DNA from: an uncultured Methylobacter sp.
GTDB taxonomy: Bacteria > Pseudomonadota > Gammaproteobacteria > Methylococcales > Methylomonadaceae
Direction: 5' to 3'
NCBI GenBank assembly: GCA_903832775.1
Contig: CAILCX010000100.1
Location: 1-41,936 of the forward strand
DNA length: 41,936 nucleotides
The notes beneath the pieces are model-generated. The model ran no database searches. It had not been told where the DNA came from and saw only the letters and a list, made by a program, of their open reading frames with translations. Both the position numbers and the translations under genes were made by a program. Shown here one piece after another: positions 28,138 to 36,919 of this stretch (the stretch's first letter is position 1; every line of letters begins with the position of its first letter).

Positions 28138-28334
28138 GATATATAACTCCAGATTTTTGCAGTGGTTATATTATTACAGTTTTTATAGTAAAAAATCTGC
28201 CAATTACTGCGCATAACTGAAATTTTTTTAATTAACGTATATTAGTTTTTTAAGTGCATGTTTTTTAAATAGTTAAAAGAGCGTCGGTAGCTTGTAAAAA
28301 GGTAAGTAATTTTATCTATGTATCCAAGCAGGCT

Positions 28335-28514
28335 TTAATAGTCGAAGAAATGCTCGCTAGCGTTTTTTCTGCGGACATAGCGACTAAACGCGCGTTTCAC
28401 CATCAATTGCAATCTGAGTTCCATTTCTTTTGAAACAGCTGTTACCCGGGCAAAATGCTCGATCCTGCGATAAAGTACATAAGCTTCAGTTGAAAGGTCT
28501 TTTTCTTCTGTCAT
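28335..28514 (-). CDS. 59-residue basic protein of unknown function
   Basis: MTEEKDLSTEAYVLYRRIEH begins the protein, which ends with an Arg/Lys-rich helix (MVKRAFSRYVRRKN). The AAAGGA eight bases before the ATG is a good ribosome site, and codon use looks like that of neighbouring genes. It has no membrane segment. The amphipathic basic helix could bind nucleic acid or a partner, but this is speculation. It is short enough to be missed by a length cutoff of 60 residues. Confidence 0.6.
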   Translation of the reverse strand: MTEEKDLSTEAYVLYRRIEHFARVTAVSKEMELRLQLMVKRAFSRYVRRKNASEHFFDY

Positions 28515-28802
28515 CTTGTTTATCCTTTAGTTTAGTTTTTAAAATCAACGTTGAATTTGGCTTTTCTCTAGTTGTTAATGTCGTACAAGGTTTGATTTAG
28601 ATGAGGTTTAGTGCAACCTGTTTTTGATTTACGACGTAACAATGAGAGTCAGACGGAAAACATCATCAGATTTTATTTCGTCTTCCTGTGCCAAATAATG
28701 GGTTTTCAAAGATTTATAGTTAGTTTTAATAGTGCTGGAGTTTTCAGATTTTCCAAAAATCAGATAAAATCCCGCCATTAAATTATTATAGTGGAGAGTT
28801 TG

Positions 28803-29309
28803 TTGAGTATTCTATCTATTCTCGAATTTCCGGATGAGCGTTTGCGTAAAAAGGCAGCAATCGTGAAAACGGTCGATGATAAAGTCAAAAAATTGGTCGA
28901 TGATATGTTTGAAACCATGTACGAATCGCATGGCGTTGGCTTGGCCGCTACCCAGGTCAATGTTCATTTGCAGATTGTTGTCATCGATGTCAGCGAAGAT
29001 AAAAATACACCGTTGTGTTTGATTAATCCCGAAATCATTGAAAAAGATGGTGATAAAGAGTCCGAAGAGGGCTGTCTTTCAGTACCCGGTTTTTTCGAAA
29101 AAGTGAACCGGGCTGAACATATCATTGTTAAAGCTCTTAATCGGGACGGCGAACCGTTTCAATTTGACGCTAAAGAGTTGTTAGCGGTATGTGTTCAGCA
29201 TGAATTGGATCATCTGAGTGGCAAGTTGTTTGTTGATTATATCTCACCGTTAAAGCGGCAGCGGATTAAGAAGAAACTCGAGAAAGCTCATAAAATGGAA
29301 AAAGGTTGA
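28803..29309 (+). CDS. def: Peptide deformylase
   Basis: Removes the formyl group from N-terminal fMet. The three metal-site motifs are intact: [18 protein letters not shown] and QHELDHLSG (HExxH). The start is set by the family N-terminus [17 protein letters not shown] at 28803 with GGAGAG a few bases upstream gives 168 residues, while the open frame begins with GTG at 28791. Its stop overlaps the fmt start by one base, so it is coupled to fmt, a classic pair because both handle formyl-Met. Confidence 0.96.
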   Translation: MSILSILEFPDERLRKKAAIVKTVDDKVKKLVDDMFETMYESHGVGLAATQVNVHLQIVVIDVSEDKNTPLCLINPEIIEKDGDKESEEGCLSVPGFFEKVNRAEHIIVKALNRDGEPFQFDAKELLAVCVQHELDHLSGKLFVDYISPLKRQRIKKKLEKAHKMEKG

Positions 29310-30238
29310 TGAAGATTATTTTTGCCGGAACGCCCGAGTTCGCGGTGCCCAGTCTGCAAATTTTGCTGGATTCGGAACATGAAGTTTGCGCCGTTTATAC
29401 CCAGCCTGACCGTCCAGCGGGCAGAGGTCGAAAGTTGCAAGCCAGTCCGGTCAAGGAATTGGCTTTGTCGGAGGGAATTCCTGTGTTTCAACCACTAACT
29501 TTAAGAACGGATGAAGACTTTCAGCAGATCAGCTCGTTTGATGCCGATTTAATGGTAGTTGTCGCTTATGGCATGATTCTTACCCAAGCAGTTTTGGATG
29601 TGCCCAAACTCGGTTGCCTCAATGTTCACGCATCCCTTTTACCGCGCTGGCGAGGTGCCGCGCCGATTCAACGATCGTTGATGGCGGGCGATGAAAAAAC
29701 CGGCGTTACCATCATGAGAATAGTACGTAAATTAGATGCCGGCGACATGTTGCACAAGGAAGAATACGTCATAGACTCGCTGGATACGGCCAGTGTCCTG
29801 CACGACAAATTGTCGGTGTTGGGCGCGACCGGTTTGAGCAAAGTGCTCGCGAAACTTGAAGCGGAGGACATTCATCCTGAGTCTCAGGATGAGACGCTGG
29901 TGACTTATGCCGAAAAACTGGAAAAAAGTGAGGCGTTTATTGACTGGACTCAAACTGCTTCAGAGTTGGAGTTAAAAATAAGAGGCTTAAATTCCTGGCC
30001 GGTTGCACAAACTCTTTATCAGGGCAATGTGTTGCGCATCTGGGCGGCTGAAGTAGTCGACGATGTTTCGTCAGCAGCTTTAGTTCCCGGCTTTGTCAGT
30101 TGCGTTGACAAGCATCTGAATGTGGCTACCGGAAGCGGTTTTTTAAGATTGCTGGAAATTCAGCTACCCGGCGGAAAACGCATGCCCGTAAAGGCATTTC
30201 TCAGTGCTCATGATGTTAATGAGGTAAAACTCGGTTGA
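29309..30238 (+). CDS. fmt: Methionyl-tRNA formyltransferase
   Basis: Formylates initiator Met-tRNA using 10-formyltetrahydrofolate. The N-terminal FTHF-binding domain has FAGTPEFAVPSL, VYTQPDRPAGRGRKL and the catalytic segment NVHASLLPRWRGAAPIQRS. The C-terminal domain has IRGLNSWPVAQT and the family's typical last strands. ATG at 29309 shares a base with the def stop (TGATG). About 309 residues. The stop overlaps the start of rsmB in a TTGA junction. Confidence 0.97.
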   Translation: MKIIFAGTPEFAVPSLQILLDSEHEVCAVYTQPDRPAGRGRKLQASPVKELALSEGIPVFQPLTLRTDEDFQQISSFDADLMVVVAYGMILTQAVLDVPKLGCLNVHASLLPRWRGAAPIQRSLMAGDEKTGVTIMRIVRKLDAGDMLHKEEYVIDSLDTASVLHDKLSVLGATGLSKVLAKLEAEDIHPESQDETLVTYAEKLEKSEAFIDWTQTASELELKIRGLNSWPVAQTLYQGNVLRIWAAEVVDDVSSAALVPGFVSCVDKHLNVATGSGFLRLLEIQLPGGKRMPVKAFLSAHDVNEVKLG

Positions 30239-31542
30239 ATACTCGATTAGTGGCAGCTCGAGTATTAACGCGGGTTTTGCAGGACGGGCAGTCCTTAACC
30301 GCCGCTCTGGATCAGGCTTTTTTAGGCATAGAAGTGAGCAAAGACCGAGCTTTTATTCAAGCGCTATGTTATGGCGTTTGCAGGCAATTTCATCGGCTGG
30401 ATTTTATTTTAAGTCAATTACTGGATAAACCCTTAAAAGACGCCGATGTCAAAGCGCTGGCTTTGGTGGGTTTGTATCAGTTAAATTTTATGCGGGTCAA
30501 ACCGCATGCGGCAGTTTCAGAAACGGTTTTGGCTGCGCGTAAAAAACCGTGGGCCAAATCGCTGCTTAATGCGGTTCTTCGAACTTATCTGCGCGAACAG
30601 GAAGGTCTGGAAAATAAAGCTGAAAAGTTTCAGTCCGCAGCTGTCAGTCATCCGGCTTGGCTTATCAAGCAAATTGAACAGGACTGGCCTGACCTAGCGC
30701 AACAAATATTACTTGAAAATAACCTGCAACCGCCGCTGGTGTTAAGGGTTAATCTTGCAAAAACCAGTCGTGAGCAGTATTTGCATTTATTAGCCGAGCA
30801 AGACATAGCGTCTGAGGGGGTCAGTTTTTGTCCATCGGCAATTCAGCTCGATAAGCCGGTGCCGGTAGATCTATTGCCGGGCTTTGCCGAAGGGCTGGCT
30901 TCGGTTCAGGATACTGCCGCGCAATTGGCGGCTGGCTTGCTGGCAGTTCAGCCGGGTCAGCGGGTATTGGATGTTTGCGCTGCACCGGGCGGTAAAACCG
31001 CGCATATACTTGAGAATCAGCCACAGTTGGCAGAATTGGTTGCTGTTGATATCGACGAGGCCCGTATGCAGCGGGTTAGCGAAAATTTGCAGCGCTTGAA
31101 ATTGTCCGCTAAATTGGTAGTTGGAGATGCGGCAAACCCTGCCACTTGGTGGGACGGTAAACTTTTTGACCGTATTTTACTGGATGCGCCGTGTTCAGCC
31201 TTGGGTGTTATTCGTCGTCATCCTGATATTAAAGTATTGCGTCGAGCCGAAGATATTGGCCAGTTGCAGGCTCTGCAAAAAGCCATACTACAAGCCATCT
31301 GGCCTTTGTTGGCGCCCGGTGGAGTTATGGTTTATGCAACCTGTTCGATTTTAAAGCAGGAAAATGAACTGCAAATTAAGGCGTTTTTGACGGCAAATAC
31401 TGATGCTATCGAATTGCCCTTGTTCCCAAATGCCAATGAGGAAACCGCAGATTGGGGTGTTGCCGGTGTCTGTGGGCGCCAGATTATTACCGGTGAATCG
31501 GCGATGGACGGTTTTTATTATGCGAAGATCGGCAAACGGTAA
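30235..31542 (+). CDS. rsmB: 16S rRNA (cytosine(967)-C(5))-methyltransferase
   Basis: Methylates C967 of 16S rRNA with SAM. It has an N-terminal NusB-like RNA-binding domain (FIQALCYGVCRQFHRLDFIL, LVGLYQLNFMRVKPHAAVSE) and a C-terminal Rossmann methyltransferase with VCAAPGGKTAHIL and the two catalytic cysteines in DAPCSALGVIRRHPDIK and YATCSILKQEN. 435 residues is normal. The start is TTG at 30235, overlapping the fmt stop by four bases, with GAGG upstream, so it is translationally coupled. Confidence 0.96.
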   Translation: MNTRLVAARVLTRVLQDGQSLTAALDQAFLGIEVSKDRAFIQALCYGVCRQFHRLDFILSQLLDKPLKDADVKALALVGLYQLNFMRVKPHAAVSETVLAARKKPWAKSLLNAVLRTYLREQEGLENKAEKFQSAAVSHPAWLIKQIEQDWPDLAQQILLENNLQPPLVLRVNLAKTSREQYLHLLAEQDIASEGVSFCPSAIQLDKPVPVDLLPGFAEGLASVQDTAAQLAAGLLAVQPGQRVLDVCAAPGGKTAHILENQPQLAELVAVDIDEARMQRVSENLQRLKLSAKLVVGDAANPATWWDGKLFDRILLDAPCSALGVIRRHPDIKVLRRAEDIGQLQALQKAILQAIWPLLAPGGVMVYATCSILKQENELQIKAFLTANTDAIELPLFPNANEETADWGVAGVCGRQIITGESAMDGFYYAKIGKR

Positions 31543-31677
31543 GAGTGAGTCATGCTCGCGATATTTGGGCTGCACTTAGGGTTAGCTCTAATTAGCTAGG
31601 AAGTTTATGTTATTTGCTTTGGTGTATATAGGTTGAATTCCGCTGATGTTATGTATTAATAAATTAAGAAGTTCATT

Positions 31678-32295
31678 TTGTTAAAACTATTTTGCCTGTC
31701 TGTGGGGGTGTGCAGTCTCTTATTGTGTTTGTTGCCTGTGTTAACATTCGCTGACAAGCTCGATGCGCTTAGCCTAGAGCGGCCTGCCCGGAATTTAGAT
31801 GAAGAAGCGGGCGTTAAGATAGAAAATGTTGAGACCATCTTGCAAGATGATAGCTATGTCTTATCGGCGGATATAGATTATCGACTTAGCCCCCGTGCGA
31901 AAGAAGCATTGCAAAACGGCGTGCCTTTATTTTGGGATATTCATGTCAAAACATTTCAACATCGTGACTATTTGTGGGATAAGGTTCTGGTTAGCACAGG
32001 CATTCGTTACCGTATTCAGTATCACGCCTTGCTCAATATGTATCGGGTTAGGGACGAAAATGGTGGTGAGCTTTATAATTTTTCTACCTTGTCTGCGGCG
32101 CTGGACTCAATGTCCGTATTAAGGAAGCTTTTTATTCTGAATAAAAATAATTATGTGCAGGGAAGGCGCTATGCTGTAGGTATTAAAGTGACCCTGGACC
32201 GGGATGCGCTCCCATTACCCTTGCGTCCGGTTGCTTACACTAACCCCCAATGGTATTTATCCAGCGACTGGACATTATGGCCTTTTACAAAATAA
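31678..32295 (+). CDS. DUF4390 domain protein upstream of the NtrY-type kinase
   Basis: Secreted or membrane-anchored protein of about 205 residues with an N-terminal hydrophobic segment (LFCLSVGVCSLLLCLLPVLTFA). The DUF4390 core then follows (ENVETILQDDSYVLSADIDYRLS, VPLFWDIHVKTFQHRDYLWD, YRIQYHALLNMYRV). The start is TTG at 31678 behind AAGAAG. This family is found next to NtrY-like histidine kinases, as here, where it overlaps the kinase gene by about 19 bases. Its role is unknown; sensing or modulation of the kinase is inferred from context only. Confidence 0.87.
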   Translation: MLKLFCLSVGVCSLLLCLLPVLTFADKLDALSLERPARNLDEEAGVKIENVETILQDDSYVLSADIDYRLSPRAKEALQNGVPLFWDIHVKTFQHRDYLWDKVLVSTGIRYRIQYHALLNMYRVRDENGGELYNFSTLSAALDSMSVLRKLFILNKNNYVQGRRYAVGIKVTLDRDALPLPLRPVAYTNPQWYLSSDWTLWPFTK

Positions 32296-34460
32296 AACCT
32301 CCTGTCAGCTTGTCTATATTTATCCTGTTTGGCTCGATTCTGTTGTTATTGCAGTTGATGAGTTCGGCAACGCAGGAATCTTCAGAATTGAGTGCGATGT
32401 ATTCCTGGCTACTGTTGGTGAATGCGCTGGGTTCTGTAGTGCTGTTGGGTCTGGTTGGCGCGAATATTTATTCTTTGGCGCGTCAGTTAAAAAAACGCGA
32501 GGCCGGTTCGAAGTTAACGACACGTATGGTGTCGCTGTTTGTGCTGTTAGCCTTGGCACCCGCCGCAATTGTTTTTTATTTTTCGATGCAGTTTTTACAT
32601 CAGGGTATCGACAGTTGGTTTAATGTCGAAATAGATCGTGCCATGGAAGACGCGCTGGAATTGAGTCAGGCTTCTTTGGATCAGCGGATGCGCTGGCATT
32701 TAAAGAAAACCCAGCAGTTGTCCGAGAAACTGGAGGATTCTTCGGTAGCACAGGCGACCCTGGAAATGGAAAACCTGCGTGAGCTTTCCGGCGCCTCGGA
32801 GATGACCTTGTTTTCTCGGCAAGGCAGAATTATTGCGTCCAGCAGTATTAATCCCGGTGATATTTTACCGAGTTTGCCGGATGAGAATGTCTGGTTGCAG
32901 TTGCGGCAGAATTCCGAGTTTGTAGCTTTAGCTCCGGTTCGTGAAGATGAATTGATGATCAGGAGCATTGTTACGGTCCATAGTAAGGAGCCTGAGTATT
33001 TGCAGGCCTTATATCCGGTGCCAGTAAGAATTGCTGATTTGGCAGACTCTGTGGAATTTGCTTTTGTGCGTTATCGGGAGATGCATTTTTTAAGGGATTC
33101 GTTGAAGTTAAGTTTCTCGCTGACTTTATCGTTGGTGTTATTGATGAGTTTGCTGGCGGCGATTTGGGTAGCGTTTATTAGCATCCGAAATATTGTTGCG
33201 CCGGTAAAAGCACTGGTTAAGGGGACTCAGGCCGTAGCCTCAGGGCATTATGACCAGGACTTGCCGGTTATTGCCCAGGATGACCTGGGTTTTTTGGTGG
33301 AGTCTTTTAATGAGATGACGCATCGTATTGCCAGAGCCAGTGATGCAACACGGATGGCGGGTATCGAAGTTGAAAATCAGCGAGCTTATCTGGAAACGAT
33401 ATTGGGCAATTTAACAGCTGGCGTGATTAGTTTTGATGCTCAGTACAAGATCCGTACCGCGAATCAGGCAGCTTACCGGATTTTTCATATTCCGGTGAAT
33501 CAGTTTATAGGACGTACTTTATTGGAATTGGTCCAGGCTTATGTTGAACTGGCCGAACCGCTAAAATCAATTCAGCGTTTGTTGGAACAGGCTGATGATA
33601 TTTGGCAGCAGCGGATTGCTTTTTTGGGTTCCAATGGCCGTCAGGAATTGTTGTGCAGAGGCACGCCGCTGTTTTCACAGGAAGGACGGCGGGTCGGGGC
33701 TGTGGTGGTCTTTGATGATGTGACCGATTTGATTCAGGCGCAAAAAAATGCCGCCTGGGGAGAAGTTGCCAGAAGACTGGCTCATGAAATCAAAAATCCA
33801 TTAACGCCGATACAGTTGTCGGCGGAACGTTTACAGCACAAGTTGGCGGGCAAGTTGTTGGCTGTCGATGCGGAAATGTTACAGCGTTCGACCACAACCA
33901 TTGTGCAACAGGTTGAGGCCATGAAAGAGATGGTGGACGATTTTTCGGAATACGCTAAACCATCCAAAAAACAGACGGTTGATATTGATTTGCCTGGTTT
34001 GGTTCAGGAGGTGCTGGCGCTTTATACCTTGAAGTCTGGGGTTAATTTTAAAGCCGATTATGATACGGGACAGTTGATGATTAAGGGTGATCCGGTTAGT
34101 ATCAGGCAGGTTCTGCATAATTTGATAAAAAATGCGTTGGAAGCAATAGATACCAGGGGTTTGATTGAAATCAACTTGCGGCGGGTGCAAAAAAATACCA
34201 CCGATTTCATCGAAATAGCGATTTATGATGACGGTCCGGGTATTAAAGACGAGCAAATCGAACAAATCTTTGAGCCTTACGTGACGACCAAGGTCAAGGG
34301 GACGGGGTTGGGTTTAGCGATTGTCAAAAAGATAATTGAGGAGCATGGCGGTGCGATTTGGGTCGATACCAGCCGTCGGGAAGTGTCGCAGTCGATAGAG
34401 ACTCGTTGCGATAGAGTGGGGGCTGGATTTATCATTCAGCTTCCGGCGTGTAATTTTTAG
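32277..34460 (+). CDS. NtrY-type membrane sensor histidine kinase
   Basis: 727 residues from the ATG at 32277 (a second ATG lies nine codons upstream). Two N-terminal helices and one more near residue 80-100 precede an extracytoplasmic region. A helix near residue 285-305 leads into a HAMP domain (FISIRNIVAPVKALVKGTQA), a PAS domain, and a HisKA domain with the phospho-accepting His503 (ARRLAHEIKNPLTPIQLSAE). The HATPase domain has N, G1 and G2 boxes (NLIKNALEAID, DDGPGIKDE, GTGLGLAIVKKI). It pairs with the response regulator that starts 11 bases later. NtrYX pairs have been tied to nitrogen, redox and envelope control, and the signal here is not evident. Confidence 0.9.
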   Translation: MAFYKIKPPVSLSIFILFGSILLLLQLMSSATQESSELSAMYSWLLLVNALGSVVLLGLVGANIYSLARQLKKREAGSKLTTRMVSLFVLLALAPAAIVFYFSMQFLHQGIDSWFNVEIDRAMEDALELSQASLDQRMRWHLKKTQQLSEKLEDSSVAQATLEMENLRELSGASEMTLFSRQGRIIASSSINPGDILPSLPDENVWLQLRQNSEFVALAPVREDELMIRSIVTVHSKEPEYLQALYPVPVRIADLADSVEFAFVRYREMHFLRDSLKLSFSLTLSLVLLMSLLAAIWVAFISIRNIVAPVKALVKGTQAVASGHYDQDLPVIAQDDLGFLVESFNEMTHRIARASDATRMAGIEVENQRAYLETILGNLTAGVISFDAQYKIRTANQAAYRIFHIPVNQFIGRTLLELVQAYVELAEPLKSIQRLLEQADDIWQQRIAFLGSNGRQELLCRGTPLFSQEGRRVGAVVVFDDVTDLIQAQKNAAWGEVARRLAHEIKNPLTPIQLSAERLQHKLAGKLLAVDAEMLQRSTTTIVQQVEAMKEMVDDFSEYAKPSKKQTVDIDLPGLVQEVLALYTLKSGVNFKADYDTGQLMIKGDPVSIRQVLHNLIKNALEAIDTRGLIEINLRRVQKNTTDFIEIAIYDDGPGIKDEQIEQIFEPYVTTKVKGTGLGLAIVKKIIEEHGGAIWVDTSRREVSQSIETRCDRVGAGFIIQLPACNF

Positions 34461-34471
34461 AGTATCGAAAA

Positions 34472-35833
34472 ATGAATGTGCATATACCGCATATATTGGT
34501 TGTAGATGATGAGCCGGACATTCGACGACTGGTCTGTGAGATTCTTGAGGATGAAGGCTATCAGGTGACGATGGCAGAGGATGCCGCCGCAGCGCGAGAA
34601 CTAAAAAAGTCTAATGCGCCTGATTTAATTTTGCTTGATATTTGGATGCCGGATACTGACGGAATCACATTGTTAAAAGAATGGGTGGCGGAAGAGCCAC
34701 TTCTTTGTCCGGTCATTATGATGTCTGGGCATGGTTCGGTTGAAGCGGCTGTTGAGGCAACCCGCTTGGGTGCCTACGATTTTCTTGAGAAACCCCTGTC
34801 TCTGGCAAAGTTGTTATTGATTGTGGAAAGGGCTTTGGAGGCCAGTAGCCTGCAACTGGAAAATGCGGGGCTTAAGCAGCAGTTGGCTGCCGATATTGAG
34901 CCGGTTGGCAAGAGTGCGACAATTGCCAGGATCAAGGATCAATTGAAGCGACTGGCCCAGCATGATGCGCGAGTGTTGTTTGTCGGTGAAGCTGGTGTCG
35001 GCAAGGAAATGTATGCGCGCTATTTGCATAATAATAGTGCGCATCGGGACGGTCCGTTTGTCGATGTGGCGGTGGGCAGTATCTCGCCGGAAAATTCGGC
35101 GGTAGAGTTTTTTGGTAAAGAACAAGGAGGAAGGATTTGTCCGGGGTTGCTGGAGCGTGCCCACAAAGGAACGCTGTTTTTGGGTGAGATCGGTGGGATG
35201 GATAAGGAAACCCAACTGCGTCTTTTAGGTGCGCTGGAGTCCAGTTCTTTTTTGCGTGTAGGCGGTAGTGAATCGGTTCGTGTTGATGTGCGAATTGTTG
35301 CCTCAACCCGTGTTGCGATGGATGAAGAGGTCAAAGCAGGACGTTTTCGGCAGGATTTGTATTACCTGTTGAATGAAGTTTCTCTCGATATTCAACCACT
35401 TCGTGCGCACAGTGAGGATGTTCCGGCATTGCTTGGTTTTTATGTGGATTATTTTGTTACTCATGATAGGTTGCCTTTCAGACGTTTTTCAATGGCCGCG
35501 CAAAATTTTCTGCGAAATTATAGCTGGCGCGGAAATGTCAGGGAGTTAAAAAACCTGGTACAGCGCCTGATGATTTTGGGTGCCGGCGAAGATATAGAGA
35601 TTGATGAGGTCAAGACTGCTTTGGGTTCTGATGTTATCGACGCGGTAATCGCAACTTCGGTACCAGATTTTTTTAATTTACCGTTAAAAGAGGCCAGGGA
35701 TCATTTTGAGAAGGCTTATCTTGAATATCATTTTGAGCGCAGTAGCGGTAGTGTTGCGAAATTATCCGCTGCGGTAGGCATGGAAAGAACACATCTTTAT
35801 CGTAAATTACATTCTTTGAATATAAAGCTCTAG
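34472..35833 (+). CDS. NtrX-type response regulator with degenerate AAA+ domain
   Basis: 453 residues: receiver domain with phospho-acceptor Asp56 (ILLDIWMPD) and the conserved acidic pair VVDDEPD; AAA+ domain of the sigma-54 activator kind; and a C-terminal Fis-type helix-turn-helix (VAKLSAAVGMERTHLYRKL). The AAA+ part has Walker A GEAGVGKE but lacks the GAFTGA loop, where residues 213-228 read FGKEQGGRICPG. The Walker B Asp is Gly238 (LFLGEIG), and the Arg finger of the YYRLN segment is Leu299. It therefore probably does not hydrolyse ATP or remodel sigma-54, and would act as a DNA-binding regulator in another way. It is cotranscribed with the kinase. Confidence 0.88.
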   Translation: MNVHIPHILVVDDEPDIRRLVCEILEDEGYQVTMAEDAAAARELKKSNAPDLILLDIWMPDTDGITLLKEWVAEEPLLCPVIMMSGHGSVEAAVEATRLGAYDFLEKPLSLAKLLLIVERALEASSLQLENAGLKQQLAADIEPVGKSATIARIKDQLKRLAQHDARVLFVGEAGVGKEMYARYLHNNSAHRDGPFVDVAVGSISPENSAVEFFGKEQGGRICPGLLERAHKGTLFLGEIGGMDKETQLRLLGALESSSFLRVGGSESVRVDVRIVASTRVAMDEEVKAGRFRQDLYYLLNEVSLDIQPLRAHSEDVPALLGFYVDYFVTHDRLPFRRFSMAAQNFLRNYSWRGNVRELKNLVQRLMILGAGEDIEIDEVKTALGSDVIDAVIATSVPDFFNLPLKEARDHFEKAYLEYHFERSSGSVAKLSAAVGMERTHLYRKLHSLNIKL

Positions 35834-35909
35834 GTGCAAATCGACAGACGACAGACTTACTGATTTCTTGTCTTTCACCTTTAGTCTTTTGTCTGATTAA
35901 TAAATAAAC

Positions 35910-35938
35910 TTGAAATACGTAGCATTTTTTAGTAGAAT
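35910..35938 (+). promoter_or_regulatory. Sigma-70 promoter of rplM-rpsI
   Basis: TTGAAA (35910-35915) and TAGAAT (35933-35938) are separated by exactly 17 bases, 43 bases upstream of the rplM start. Both hexamers are close to consensus. Confidence 0.75.
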
Positions 35939-35980
35939 CCTCGCTCTTTATTAAGCCTTTAACAGAAAGCCCAAGCAACG

Positions 35981-36409
35981 ATGAAAACATTTAGTGCAAA
36001 GCCAGCAGAAGTTAAGCGTGATTGGTACGTGGTCGATGCAGAAGGAAAGACACTTGGTCGTCTAGCCTCTGAAATTGCGCTTCGCCTTCGCGGTAAACAT
36101 AAACCAGAATACACACCGCACGTTGATACCGGTGATTACATTATTGTTGTTAATGCAGAGAAGATAGGCGTTACAGGCAATAAAGAAAAGAACAAACTGT
36201 ATCAGCACCATACCGGTTATGTCGGTAATCTTAAGACTGTTACGCTAGGCAAGTTGAGAAAAACTTTTCCTGACCGTATTCTTACTACAGCAGTCAAAGG
36301 AATGTTACCTAACAATCCACTGGGTCGTGCAATGTTCAAGAAATTGAAAGTATATGCAGGTCCTGAACACGAGCATCAGGCTCAACAGCCTCAAGCATTA
36401 GAAATATAA
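35981..36409 (+). CDS. rplM: 50S ribosomal protein L13
   Basis: 142-residue ribosomal protein with the L13 signature stretches [60 protein letters not shown] and [16 protein letters not shown]. It has its own sigma-70 promoter and is followed 11 bases later by rpsI, the conserved bacterial pair. Confidence 0.99.
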   Translation: MKTFSAKPAEVKRDWYVVDAEGKTLGRLASEIALRLRGKHKPEYTPHVDTGDYIIVVNAEKIGVTGNKEKNKLYQHHTGYVGNLKTVTLGKLRKTFPDRILTTAVKGMLPNNPLGRAMFKKLKVYAGPEHEHQAQQPQALEI

Positions 36410-36420
36410 GCGGGTAGATC

Positions 36421-36816
36421 ATGGCAGCAGCAGCTCAGTACTACGGAACAGGTCGTCGTAAATGTGCAATAGCACGCGTTTATGCAACTTCAGGTACCGG
36501 AAAAATCACTATTAACAAAAAAACTATTGAAGATTACTTTGGTCGTAAAACTGACCAGATGGTATCTCGTCAACCACTTGGTTGTGTTGACATGGAAGGT
36601 AAATTCGATATTAATATAATCGTTAAAGGCGGCGGTCCATCAGGTCAAGCTGGCGCTATTCGTCATGGTTTGACGCGTGCTTTGATGGTATATGATGAAG
36701 GTTTACGTCCAGCCTTAAGAAAAGCAGGTTATGTAACACGCGATTCGCGTATTGTAGAACGTAAAAAAGTTGGCTTACATAAAGCCAGAAAACGTCCACA
36801 ATACTCGAAACGTTAA
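36421..36816 (+). CDS. rpsI: 30S ribosomal protein S9
   Basis: 131-residue protein with [15 protein letters not shown] at the N-terminus, the [17 protein letters not shown] segment, and the C-terminal [17 protein letters not shown] that reaches the P-site tRNA in the ribosome. It directly follows rplM and ends at a terminator. Confidence 0.99.
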   Translation: MAAAAQYYGTGRRKCAIARVYATSGTGKITINKKTIEDYFGRKTDQMVSRQPLGCVDMEGKFDINIIVKGGGPSGQAGAIRHGLTRALMVYDEGLRPALRKAGYVTRDSRIVERKKVGLHKARKRPQYSKR

Positions 36817-36860
36817 TCAGGTACTTCATGCAGTAACTGGTTTAACATATCAGAGATAAA

Positions 36861-36893
36861 AGAGGCTGCATTCGTAAGATGTGGCCTTTTTTT
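36861..36893 (+). terminator. Intrinsic terminator after rpsI
   Basis: AGGCTGCAT (36863-36871) pairs with ATGTGGCCT (36879-36887), with two G-T pairs, followed by a run of seven T. It isolates the ribosomal pair from the next glycosyltransferase gene, whose own expression then needs read-through or a promoter close by. Confidence 0.8.
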
Positions 36894-36919
36894 ATGGGTA
36901 TTTTAAAGTGGAGGGGTAT

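Noticed and set aside
32250-32276. Upstream ATG of the NtrY-type kinase
   Set aside because: Possible, but both ATGs lack strong sites; the family start fits MAFYKIKPPVS better. Not decisive.
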